Below, piece after piece: positions 1-6,864 of a DNA stretch of 17,674 bases. A model generated the notes under the pieces. The model was given only the letters and a program-made list of their open reading frames with translations, was not told the origin of the DNA and searched no databases. A program made the position numbers and the translations under genes. This DNA comes from JACDER01 sp036394915 (GTDB lineage: Bacteria > Actinomycetota > Thermoleophilia > Gaiellales > Gaiellaceae), in contig DASWEE010000004.1 in assembly GCA_036394915.1 (NCBI GenBank), positions 1 through 17,674 on the forward strand, in the 5' to 3' direction. Each line of letters starts with the position of its first letter. The first letter of the stretch is position 1.

Positions 1-776
1 TGAGCCTGGCACTCGCTCGGATGGCATTGCATCGCGACCGGACCGGCATCGAGCATGCGAATGCGATGACGTTCCCGCACGGGAGATGCAACGAGACGTG
101 GCTGAGGGCGATGCGGAACGTCGGTTTGGACGCGGCGGTCACCGACCGCGCACTCCCCTTTTGTCCCGAGGAAGCGATCGACGACCCGCTCTACGAGCTG
201 CTTCCCGCTCAGACGTCCTTTGCCGGCTTTCCGATCGTCAACCGTTTCAAGGCGGAGGAGCCGAAAGAGGAGCTGCTCTTCCAGGCCTATCTCGGTAAGC
301 CGCTGATCGTCTACACCCACCACGGCTTCTTCCGGTCGGGTCACGAGCCGCTGATCGAGATCGTCGAGTTCGTCGAGGGCCACCTCCAGCCGCGGTGGAC
401 GGATATCGGAACGATTCTCGCTGCGAACTACCAGCTACGCCGTTCAAACCGAGGGTGGCAGGCACGCGTGTTCTCGAACCGAGCTCGCTTGCACGCGCCG
501 AGCTCGATAGACGCGGTTATCAAGCCCGGACGGGAATTTGCAGCCGACGAGCGGTGTTGGATCGACGGCTCGCCGGTCGACGTCGTCGAGCTCGACGGTG
601 TCGGGCAGCTCGTGGCTCCGGCCGCACTCGGCTCGTCGGGCCTGATCGAATTCGGCCCGGCGACGAAGATCGCGCCCGCGCAACAGGTTCGCGCGTCGTT
701 CGTCAGCCGCGCGCGCCGGATGGCGACCGAGCTTCGAGATCAGTCGATGGGAATCGTCGCGGGCCGGCTGCAATGA
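1..776 (+). CDS. Polysaccharide-deacetylase-like barrel protein, C-terminal part (5' end outside window)
   Basis: The reading frame is open from base 3, with six in-frame codons before the first ATG at 21, so this is most likely the tail of a gene starting upstream; about 257 residues are visible, ending at TGA 774-776. Numbering from the ATG at 21, the segment AMTFPHGRCNETWLRAMRN (residues 15-33) followed by AAVTDRALPF resembles the late beta-strand of deacetylase-type (beta/alpha) barrels, where an FPxG motif precedes a statement about the emptied site. YLGKPLIVYTHHGFF (90-104), with its HH pair, then a WTDIGTILAANYQLRR stretch, matches what I remember of the C-terminal half of deacetylase-like proteins in O-antigen and capsule loci. 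The metal-binding N-terminal motifs would lie outside the window, so catalytic competence cannot be judged. From context it may modify or trim a cell-surface glycan. The family call is moderate; the substrate is unknown. Confidence 0.55.
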   Translation, partial: SLALARMALHRDRTGIEHANAMTFPHGRCNETWLRAMRNVGLDAAVTDRALPFCPEEAIDDPLYELLPAQTSFAGFPIVNRFKAEEPKEELLFQAYLGKPLIVYTHHGFFRSGHEPLIEIVEFVEGHLQPRWTDIGTILAANYQLRRSNRGWQARVFSNRARLHAPSSIDAVIKPGREFAADERCWIDGSPVDVVELDGVGQLVAPAALGSSGLIEFGPATKIAPAQQVRASFVSRARRMATELRDQSMGIVAGRLQ

Positions 777-891
777 GGGGTCGAGCTCCGGGCTCCTCTC
801 GGGATGCTGATCAATCTCCTCCCGCAGATCGATCACGCGGCTCCGATGGCTAGGTGAAGACTGCTCCGAGTCGCGACTGGCGCCGACCTCG

Positions 892-2904
892 ATGACGACG
901 TTGCTTCCTTCGTGGCTGCAGCACTCCGGCCTCGGCTTCTTCGTGCTCGAGCTTGCTTTCGTCGCCTTGCTCGTCGCGGGGTTCGTCCAACTGTGGGAAC
1001 CGCTACGCCGACGACTGTTTGGGAAGGCAGCCGACGGAGAAGCCCTCCTGGCCGAATCCGTGCTCGTCGGTCCCTGGCTCCTCTTGCCGGTGCTTCTCCT
1101 GACCGGTTTGGCGGGGGCGTATCGAGCCGGTCTCGCCGCCGCTCAGATCGTGTGCCTCGGAGCCGGGACCGTCCTCGTTCTACGCAGGTTCCGCAGCATG
1201 CGCCGACCTGCGGTGCCAAGGCTCGATCTGGGTTTGCTCTCGACCTTTCTCGCAGGAGCCACGATCTGCCTGTTCGTGGTCTGGGCGTGGGCAATGCCCA
1301 TTCCCGAGTCGTTCAACGGCCATTACCACGGCTGGGTGAACCAGCTTTCCGATCTCGATCGAACGGGTCGCTATCACGCCGTCGACTCGCCGTCCTACGA
1401 CACCGTGCCGTTCGCATCCCCGAGCGTCTTCTTCCTCGCGCCGTTCAGCCTGCCCTGGGGCCACTGGGCTTGGCTGCGTCCGACGATGCTCGTCCCGCCG
1501 CTGCTCGCGCTCTCCACGCTCCTGTTCATGCGCTCGACGGCGGCAGTACTGAGCCGGCGGTGGATCGGCTCGCTCGCCTTCCTGCTCGTCGCCTTCAACC
1601 ACTACACACCTTGGGAGTTCAGTGAGATCTCGGGCGAACTCATTAGCGGTGCACTGCTTGCGTACTTCGCGTTCCACGTAGCTGTTGCAGTCCAGAGGGG
1701 GCGGGTTCAGGCGGCGCCACTTCTATTCGCCCTCGTGTTCGCCTGGACGTTCCGGAAACAGACCCTGCTGGTGATCATCTCGGTGGCGCTGGCGCTCGTC
1801 CTCTTCAAAGTCGTTCCCTGGAGCGGGCTGCTGCGTCGCATCCGCTCGATCGCGAGTGCCACGGCCGTCGGCGCGTTCGTGCTCGTGCCGTTCCTCGCGT
1901 CGGCCTGCGCTCTGTGGGCATTCTACGGCAGCCCCACGCGTCCACAGTCGGAGGTAGCGGGGGTGGGGTCGTTCGGCTTCGACCATGTTTCGCTCTGGCT
2001 TCACGGTCACGCACTCGCGCGAACGACCGGCACGGCCGGCACCGGGAACTTCATTCTCGAGCATTTCTTTCCGCTCCATCCGCATCTGGGGGCAAAGCAG
2101 CTGGTCATCGACCTCTTTCGGGGACTCAGCGTGCCGTTGCTCGTCACGCTGGGCGTGATCGCGTTCTTGCTCTTCGCCGGCGCGATGCCCAGCCGCATCC
2201 TCCGGGCCCAGCCGAAGCTCCTGCGCCGCTTACTACTCGCGTACCTCGTCGGCTTCGTGGTGCTCGACTATCTCGTCTTCCCGGAGTACGACAAGTTCCA
2301 GCACCTGATCATCTACCTCGTCGCGCTCTTTCCTGCGATGCTGCTGGCGGAGTTCGCCGTCAATCGACTTGCGGCCGTCGCCGTCGGAGCGTTCGCCCTG
2401 CTGCTGTGCGCGGTCGGCTGGCAAGGATGGGCGGCGACGGACTGGGGCCACGCAGAGAGGGCGAGGGCATCCTTGAATCTGCGCTTGCTATGGCCCCAAT
2501 CCTCGTCTCTGCTGGAGCGCATCGCGAGGAAGACCAGCCGCTCGCCCGCTTCTCTCGGCCAGGAAATCGAGGAGTACGTGCGCGCGCTGGACGCGACCCG
2601 AACCCGAGGCGGACGGATTCTCTTCACTGACGAGGAGCCAGGTGCGCTGGTTCCGGTCCTAGTAGATCGGCAGTACCTCGGCAATGCGCTCTACCTCGAG
2701 CAACGCCAGGCCGCACCGGTCGTCCGAGCTCGAGATTGCACCGAGCTCAGGGCCGCCTTCCGCTCTCTCGGCGTCCGGTTCGTCTACGAGCCGGGACGAC
2801 CGCATGTCACGATCGCGCAGACCTACGTCATGGGCCAACTCCTTCACCAGCGCAGCCGCTGGAGGTATGTCGTGCCGGTGCAAGCCTTGTGCTCCCCGAC
2901 GTAG
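892..2904 (+). CDS. Large polytopic membrane protein, possible GT-C-type glycosyltransferase
   Basis: This is a 670-residue protein with about a dozen hydrophobic segments, roughly at residues 14-34, 55-74, 79-98, 113-135, 193-215, 222-236, 247-267, 290-308, 320-343, 409-429, 445-463, 469-487 and 491-510. A soluble alpha/beta-looking C-terminal part follows (about 515-670). A non-cytoplasmic-looking loop at 344-408 and an aromatic and His-rich loop after the fourth segment (SFNGHYHGW, 140-148) are notable. The layout of many membrane helices followed by a globular C-terminal domain is that of GT-C enzymes using polyprenyl-phosphate sugars, but I see no clear DxD or DE motif in the first loop. 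A Wzy-like polymerase or an uncharacterised family is therefore equally possible. ATG 892 is the first ordinary start codon after the in-frame stop at 808-810, and no Shine-Dalgarno sequence is evident. It sits 115 bp after the deacetylase-like gene and 107 bp before the aminotransferase gene. Confidence 0.6.
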   Translation: MTTLLPSWLQHSGLGFFVLELAFVALLVAGFVQLWEPLRRRLFGKAADGEALLAESVLVGPWLLLPVLLLTGLAGAYRAGLAAAQIVCLGAGTVLVLRRFRSMRRPAVPRLDLGLLSTFLAGATICLFVVWAWAMPIPESFNGHYHGWVNQLSDLDRTGRYHAVDSPSYDTVPFASPSVFFLAPFSLPWGHWAWLRPTMLVPPLLALSTLLFMRSTAAVLSRRWIGSLAFLLVAFNHYTPWEFSEISGELISGALLAYFAFHVAVAVQRGRVQAAPLLFALVFAWTFRKQTLLVIISVALALVLFKVVPWSGLLRRIRSIASATAVGAFVLVPFLASACALWAFYGSPTRPQSEVAGVGSFGFDHVSLWLHGHALARTTGTAGTGNFILEHFFPLHPHLGAKQLVIDLFRGLSVPLLVTLGVIAFLLFAGAMPSRILRAQPKLLRRLLLAYLVGFVVLDYLVFPEYDKFQHLIIYLVALFPAMLLAEFAVNRLAAVAVGAFALLLCAVGWQGWAATDWGHAERARASLNLRLLWPQSSSLLERIARKTSRSPASLGQEIEEYVRALDATRTRGGRILFTDEEPGALVPVLVDRQYLGNALYLEQRQAAPVVRARDCTELRAAFRSLGVRFVYEPGRPHVTIAQTYVMGQLLHQRSRWRYVVPVQALCSPT

Positions 2905-2944
2905 ATCACCGTCACCCAATGTTTCGGATCGGGGCGAGGAGTCT

Positions 2945-2960
2945 TCGGCGGGGACGCCGA
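2945..2960 (+). other. Short hairpin with GNRA-type loop in the 107-bp gap before the aminotransferase gene
   Basis: TCGGCG (2945-2950) and CGCCGA (2955-2960) form a perfect 6-bp stem around a GGGA loop, which fits the GNRA pattern. No T-run follows, so it is not a classical intrinsic terminator. It could act as an mRNA stability or weak termination element between the membrane-protein gene and the aminotransferase gene, or be chance in GC-rich DNA. Confidence 0.25.
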
Positions 2961-2998
2961 CCTCCCACTGCTGCGCGACGCTGAGATTCGTCGGTTCG

Positions 2999-3004
2999 TA
3001 GAAT
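2999..3004 (+). promoter_or_regulatory. Possible -10 element (TAGAAT) just upstream of the aminotransferase start
   Basis: TAGAAT matches the sigma70-type TATAAT consensus at five of six positions and stands out in GC-rich DNA. It ends 7 nt before the TTG at 3012, so transcription would begin at or next to the start codon, giving a leaderless or nearly leaderless mRNA. I see no good -35 hexamer at 16-18 bp spacing. Prediction from sequence only. Confidence 0.3.
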
Positions 3005-3011
3005 AGGCCGC

Positions 3012-4148
3012 TTGGCCCGGCCCCCGTCGAGTACCAAGACATCTGTCGCCGTTCCCTTCGTTGACCTGCGTCCGAGCCTCCGCGAGCTGAAGGACGCGAT
3101 CCTCGACGACATCGCCGGGCTCCTCGACTCTGCGGAGTTCCACTATGGCTCAGCGGTGAGCGAGTTCGAGACCCGCTTTGCTGCGTACTGCGGCACAGCC
3201 CACTGCGTTGGTACGTCGAACGGGCTCGACGGGCTCCGGCTGACCCTGCTGGCCGCCGGCATCGAGGAGGGCGCCGAGGTGATCATCCCGGCAAACACAT
3301 TCGTCGCCACCTTCGCCGCGATCCATCAGGCGGGCGGAATTCCTGTCCCCGTCGATGCTTCCGAGAGCGACTACGAGATCGATCCGGCGCTGGTCGAGTC
3401 GGCCCTGACGGAGCGGACACGATTCATCGTGCCCGTCCATCTGTACGGACAGATGGCCGACATGGGCGCGATGGCGGGGCTCGCGTCCAAGCATGGATTC
3501 GACGTGATCGAGGATGCGTGCCAAGCACACGGCGCTGAGCGGAACGGCTACCACGCAGGTAGCTCCGGACGCGCGGCCGCGTTCAGCTTCTACCCGAGCA
3601 AGAACCTCGGCGCGGCGGGGGACGCCGGGGCCGTGACGACCGACGAAGCCGAGCTCGCCGCGCGATTGCGCGCCCTGCGCCACCATGGCGAGTTCGAGAA
3701 ATACCGGCACGAGCTGGAGGGTTACACGGCCCGTCTCGACACGATCCAGGCGATCGTGTTGCTCCGGAAGCTGCCTCACCTCGACCGCTGGACCGAGCAA
3801 CGGCGCACCGCTGCGCGCTTCTACTTCGAGGCGCTGGACGGTGTGGGCGATCTGCGGCTTCCGCCGGTCCCGCCTGGCAGCGATCCAGTCTGGCACCTCT
3901 ACGTCGTCCGCACCCGGGACCCCGAGGGCCTCGCCGCGCATCTGGCGTCGCGGGGGATCGGCAGCGGCCGACACTACCCGCAGCCTCCCCACCTGTCCGC
4001 CGCGTTCTCGTGGCTCGGCTACGAGCGCGGAGACTTCCCGGTCGCGGAGGCACTTGCCCGCGAGGGACTGTCCCTGCCGTTGTTTCCCGGAATCACAGGC
4101 GAGCAGCTCGAGGCAGTCCATGCCGCGATCGTCCAGCACTTTGGCTGA
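3012..4148 (+). CDS. DegT/DnrJ/EryC1/StrS-family sugar aminotransferase
   Basis: This PLP-dependent nucleotide-sugar aminotransferase has 378 residues, the usual family length. The N-terminal family signature VPFVDLRPSL is at residues 14-23. GTSNGLDGLRLTL (67-79) and PANTFVATFAA (93-103) follow, then IEDACQAHGA (166-175), with the PLP-contacting Asp168, and FSFYPSKNLGAAGDAG (191-206), with the Schiff-base lysine Lys197. The family transfers an amino group, usually from glutamate, to a 3- or 4-keto sugar nucleotide in the cytoplasm. An acetyltransferase and a UDP-GlcNAc 2-epimerase follow, which suggests a WbpE/WlbC-like role aminating C3 of a 3-keto-UDP-GlcNAcA. A 3-amino-6-deoxyhexose is an alternative. 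The start is uncertain: TTG 3012 is the only ordinary start between the in-frame stop at 2982-2984 and the conserved VPFVDLR, with a weak ribosome-binding site. The last 29 bases overlap the next gene. Confidence 0.9.
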   Translation: MARPPSSTKTSVAVPFVDLRPSLRELKDAILDDIAGLLDSAEFHYGSAVSEFETRFAAYCGTAHCVGTSNGLDGLRLTLLAAGIEEGAEVIIPANTFVATFAAIHQAGGIPVPVDASESDYEIDPALVESALTERTRFIVPVHLYGQMADMGAMAGLASKHGFDVIEDACQAHGAERNGYHAGSSGRAAAFSFYPSKNLGAAGDAGAVTTDEAELAARLRALRHHGEFEKYRHELEGYTARLDTIQAIVLLRKLPHLDRWTEQRRTAARFYFEALDGVGDLRLPPVPPGSDPVWHLYVVRTRDPEGLAAHLASRGIGSGRHYPQPPHLSAAFSWLGYERGDFPVAEALAREGLSLPLFPGITGEQLEAVHAAIVQHFG

Positions 4149-4632
4149 CCTGCCCGCGAACGAGGCGCCGTTCCGTCTGATCGACAACGTCGAGTTCGGT
4201 GCCGGCGTCGTCGTTCACTCGTTCACGAACCTGTACGGGTGCCGAATCGGCGAGGAGACGCGGATCGGTCCGTTCGTCGAGATCCAGACGGGGGTCCTGG
4301 TCGGCGCACGCTGCAAGATCCAAAGCCACGCATTCATCTGCACCGGAGTCGAAGTCGGCGACGAGGTGTTCGTCGGGCACGGCGTCATGTTCATCAACGA
4401 CCGGCGACCACGGGCCACAACCGATGAAGGCGGACTTCAGACGGAGGACGACTGGACGCTCGAGCCGACGATCGTCGAGGAAGGAGCGGCGATCGGATCC
4501 GGAGCCACGATTCTCTGCGGTGTGCGCATCGGCCGAGGCGCACTCGTGGGCGCAGGTGCAGTGGTGACTCGTGATGTGCCGGCCGGTGGGGTCGTGACGG
4601 GTAACCCGGCACGCCTGACGTCTGCACGCTGA
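4120..4632 (+). CDS. Left-handed beta-helix (hexapeptide-repeat) sugar N-acetyltransferase, WbpD/WlbB-like
   Basis: This acyltransferase of 170 residues is made mostly of hexapeptide repeats ([LIV]-G-x-x-x-x) from about residue 26 to 155, for example CRIGEETRIGPFVEIQTG (41-58), VEVGDEVFVGHGVMF (77-91) and AAIGSGATILCGVRIG (123-138). It ends with the family signature ALVGAGAVVTRDVPAGGVVTG (starting at 141). A break in the helix at NDRRPRATTD (93-102) is typical of the WbpD/WlbB subgroup, which acetylates the 3-amino group of UDP-2-acetamido-3-amino-2,3-dideoxy-glucuronate using acetyl-CoA. ATG 4120 has a GAGG 6 nt upstream and overlaps the aminotransferase gene by 29 bp; TTG 4141 is an alternative that removes seven residues. 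The overlap implies translational coupling with the aminotransferase, which supports consecutive steps. The substrate is inferred. Confidence 0.85.
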   Translation: MPRSSSTLADLPANEAPFRLIDNVEFGAGVVVHSFTNLYGCRIGEETRIGPFVEIQTGVLVGARCKIQSHAFICTGVEVGDEVFVGHGVMFINDRRPRATTDEGGLQTEDDWTLEPTIVEEGAAIGSGATILCGVRIGRGALVGAGAVVTRDVPAGGVVTGNPARLTSAR

Positions 4633-4633
4633 C

Positions 4634-4676
4634 CCCGACGGGAGCACCCGTGCGTGCCTTCTTCGAGCGCGTCGGG
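4634..4676 (+). other. Two mutually exclusive stem possibilities in the 67-bp gap before the epimerase gene
   Basis: ACGGG (4638-4642) pairs with CCCGT (4647-4651) around an AGCA loop. CCCGACG (4634-4640) also pairs with CGTCGGG (4670-4676). The two foldings share bases and cannot coexist. No T-run follows. This may be a chance outcome of high GC, or a weak terminator or attenuator between the acetyltransferase and epimerase genes. Confidence 0.2.
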
Positions 4677-4684
4677 CTCCTCTC

Positions 4685-4690
4685 TATCAT
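4685..4690 (+). promoter_or_regulatory. Possible -10 element (TATCAT) for a leaderless epimerase transcript
   Basis: TATCAT matches TATAAT at five of six positions and lies 9 nt before the GTG at 4700. The bases between are pyrimidine-rich (CTCCCTCTC) with no Shine-Dalgarno sequence, so a transcript starting about 7 nt after the hexamer would have almost no leader. The 67-bp gap is among the longer ones in this string, which suits an internal promoter. No convincing -35 is seen. Confidence 0.33.
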
Positions 4691-4699
4691 CTCCCTCTC

Positions 4700-5830
4700 G
4701 TGAGCGCGCGGCGAAAGATCCTGTCCGTCGTCGGCACTCGGCCGAACTTCATGAAGACGGCACCAGTCGTCCGCGAGCTGCGACGGCGGTACCGCGAGTT
4801 CGACCACGTCCTCGTCCATACAGGCCAGCACTACGACGAAGAGATGTCGCAGATCTTCATTGACGAGCTCGCGATCGGGGATCCGGACTTCTTCCTCGGC
4901 GCCGGCTCCGGCACGCATGCTCAGCAGATCGCCCGTGTGATCGAGCGGCTCGAGCCCGTCCTCGTCGAGACGGAACCGGACGTGGTCCTCGTCTCCGGCG
5001 ACGTCAATTCGACGCTCGCAGCCGCACTGGCGGCGGCAACCAAGCGCGTCCCGATCGGTCACATCGAAGCAGGCTTGCGGAGCTTCGACCGCACGCTGCC
5101 GGAAGAAGTGAACCGCGTGATCGTCGATGCGCTGTCGTCGATGCTCTTCATCCACTCGCCCGAGGCACGCTCGAATCTGATCGTGGAAGGCTGCGACGAG
5201 CGCGCCGTCCACTACGTCGGCAACACGATGATCGACACGCTCGTGGCGCTGAGGGAGCGGATCGAGGCAGTCGACGCACCGGCGGCGAATGGACTGCGGC
5301 GCGGCGACTACCTGCTCGTCACGCTTCACCGGCACTGGCTGTTCGAGCAGGAAGAGCTCCTCATGGACACGTTCAGCCGCCTGATCGAGGTCGCGGACGA
5401 GCTCGAGGTCGTCTTCCCGGCGCACCCACGGACTCAAGCCGCGCTCGAAGAGCTCGGGCTCGCTGGGAAGACGCGACGGCTGCGGCTGCTCCCGCCACTC
5501 GGATACCTCGAGTTCCTGGGCCTGCTCGCAGGAGCGGCGGGTGCGCTCACGGACTCCGGCGGGATCCAGGAGGAAACCACGTTCCTCGGTGTGCCGTGCT
5601 TCACGTTCCGCCCGAACACTGAGCGGCCGATCACGGTCGAGATGGGCACGAACATGGTACTTGGGCTCGAACCCGGTCGGATCGGCGAGGTGCCGGGGCT
5701 GATTCGCCAGCGGCAGAGCCTGACGAGCCGCACTCCGCCGCTGTGGGACGGCGAGGCGGCCAAACGCATCGTCGACATTCTCGCTGTCGAGCTCGACAAA
5801 GCCCCGTCGCTCGCGATCTCGGGCGAATGA
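4700..5830 (+). CDS. wecB: Non-hydrolysing UDP-GlcNAc 2-epimerase family (WecB/WbpI-like)
   Basis: This is a 376-residue GT-B-fold epimerase of normal family length. Visible motifs are VGTRPNFMK (11-19), the strand-loop GDVNST (100-105), HIEAGLRS (121-128), PEEVNR (134-139), the active-site region TLHRHW (208-213), AHPRT (241-245), TDSGGIQEE (284-292) and ERPIT (308-312). Residues equivalent to the catalytic Asp, Glu and His of WecB are kept as Asp101, Glu123, Glu135/136 and His210. The usual HRxEN stretch reads HRHWLFE. The family inverts C2 of UDP-HexNAc sugars. Placed behind a DegT aminotransferase and a WbpD-like acetyltransferase, it may be a WbpI/WlbD-type enzyme acting on UDP-GlcNAc(3NAc)A; plain UDP-ManNAc formation is the alternative. 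It starts with GTG at 4700 without a Shine-Dalgarno sequence. Its stop overlaps the next start as ATGA (5827-5830). Confidence 0.88.
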   Translation: MSARRKILSVVGTRPNFMKTAPVVRELRRRYREFDHVLVHTGQHYDEEMSQIFIDELAIGDPDFFLGAGSGTHAQQIARVIERLEPVLVETEPDVVLVSGDVNSTLAAALAAATKRVPIGHIEAGLRSFDRTLPEEVNRVIVDALSSMLFIHSPEARSNLIVEGCDERAVHYVGNTMIDTLVALRERIEAVDAPAANGLRRGDYLLVTLHRHWLFEQEELLMDTFSRLIEVADELEVVFPAHPRTQAALEELGLAGKTRRLRLLPPLGYLEFLGLLAGAAGALTDSGGIQEETTFLGVPCFTFRPNTERPITVEMGTNMVLGLEPGRIGEVPGLIRQRQSLTSRTPPLWDGEAAKRIVDILAVELDKAPSLAISGE

Positions 5831-6864
5831 AGGTCTGGATCGACCTCTCGAACTCACCGCATCCGCTGCTGTTCGACCCGATCGCGCGCCGGCTGGAGCA
5901 GCTCGGCCACACGGTCACCCTGACCGCCCGCGACAATGCCCAGACGCTCGAGCTCGCACGGAAGCGGTGGCCCGCGGTCGAGGCGATCGGAAGTCCGAGC
6001 CCGCCCGGCCGCGTAGCCAAGGCGCGCGCGATCGCCGGTCGGACGCGCGCGCTCCATCGCTGGGCGAAGGCAGCGCGGCCGGACGTGGCGCTCTCGCACA
6101 ACTCGTACGCGCAGATCGTCGCGGCCCGAGCGGCGGGCATCCCGGCCGTCACGGCGATGGACTACGAGCATCAGCCGTCGAACCACCTCGCCTTCCGGCT
6201 CGCGAAGAGGATCCTCCTGCCCGAAGCGCTTCCCGAGACTTCCGTGCGGCGCCAAGGGGCGCGCCCCGCGAAGGTGCGGCGCTATCCGGGCCTCAAGGAA
6301 GAGATCTACCTCGGCGACTTCGAGCCGGACCCGAGCATCCTCGAACAGATTGGGGTCGAGCGGACGCCGGGGACGGTCGTCGTCGTCATCCGCGCGCCGC
6401 CGATGGGTGCGCTCTACCACCAGTTCGGAAATCCGCTCTACGCGCAGCTGCTCGAGCGGGTCCGCGAACGGCCGGACCTGCGCTGCATCGTGCTCGCGCG
6501 AACCGCCGGACAGCGCAGCGCGCTCGGCGCACTCGATGCGCCAAACCTGATCATTCCCGAGCATGCGATCGACTCGAGGTCGCTGATGTACGCGAGTGAC
6601 CTCTTCGTCGGCGCGGGCGGGACGATGACGCGCGAGGCAGCGCTCCTCGGCGTGCCGACGTTGACGGTGTACGCGGGACGCCCGCCGGCGATCGAGGAGT
6701 GGCTCGAGCAGAGAGGGATGCTCTCGCGCCTGACATCCCCGGACGTGAACGGGGTCGGTCCACGGACGCGCGAGCCGGTCGATCCGAAGCAACTCCGCGA
6801 GCGCGGCGCGGCGCTCATCGAGCTCTTCGTCGAGGAGACGCTTGCGGCGGCCGCCCGGCGCTAG
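5827..6864 (+). CDS. DUF354 family protein, putative glycosyltransferase
   Basis: This 345-residue protein has the expected length for DUF354, a GT-B-like family often encoded beside UDP-GlcNAc 2-epimerases in archaeal and bacterial glycan loci. Recognisable parts are the N-terminal MKVWIDLSNSPHPLLFDPIA (1-20) and TARDNAQTLEL (33-43), the SHNSYAQ segment (90-96), MDYEHQPSNHLAFR (111-124) and the C-terminal nucleotide-binding-like GAGGTMTREAALLGVPTLT (262-280), followed by a conserved Glu-Trp region. No experimentally assigned reaction is known to me; sugar transfer is inferred from the fold. ATG 5827 overlaps the epimerase stop (ATGA) without its own ribosome-binding site, so translation is probably coupled. 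The reading frame continues upstream to 5743, but that part lies inside the epimerase gene and was not used. The stop TAG (6862-6864) overlaps the stop of the convergent GT4 gene. Confidence 0.85.
   Translation: MKVWIDLSNSPHPLLFDPIARRLEQLGHTVTLTARDNAQTLELARKRWPAVEAIGSPSPPGRVAKARAIAGRTRALHRWAKAARPDVALSHNSYAQIVAARAAGIPAVTAMDYEHQPSNHLAFRLAKRILLPEALPETSVRRQGARPAKVRRYPGLKEEIYLGDFEPDPSILEQIGVERTPGTVVVVIRAPPMGALYHQFGNPLYAQLLERVRERPDLRCIVLARTAGQRSALGALDAPNLIIPEHAIDSRSLMYASDLFVGAGGTMTREAALLGVPTLTVYAGRPPAIEEWLEQRGMLSRLTSPDVNGVGPRTREPVDPKQLRERGAALIELFVEETLAAAARR

Noticed and set aside
3150..4187. Long minus-strand open frame opposite the aminotransferase gene
   Set aside because: The translated product is Arg/Gly/Ala-rich without family motifs, while the plus strand encodes a complete DegT enzyme. 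It is a shadow caused by high GC.
4394..5857. 487-codon minus-strand open frame opposite the acetyltransferase and epimerase genes
   Set aside because: Despite its length it has no recognisable domain and mirrors two well-conserved plus-strand genes.
6846..6855. Palindrome GGCGGCCGCC near the convergent stop codons as a bidirectional terminator
   Set aside because: It has no loop, lies inside coding sequence and is not followed by a T-run on either strand.
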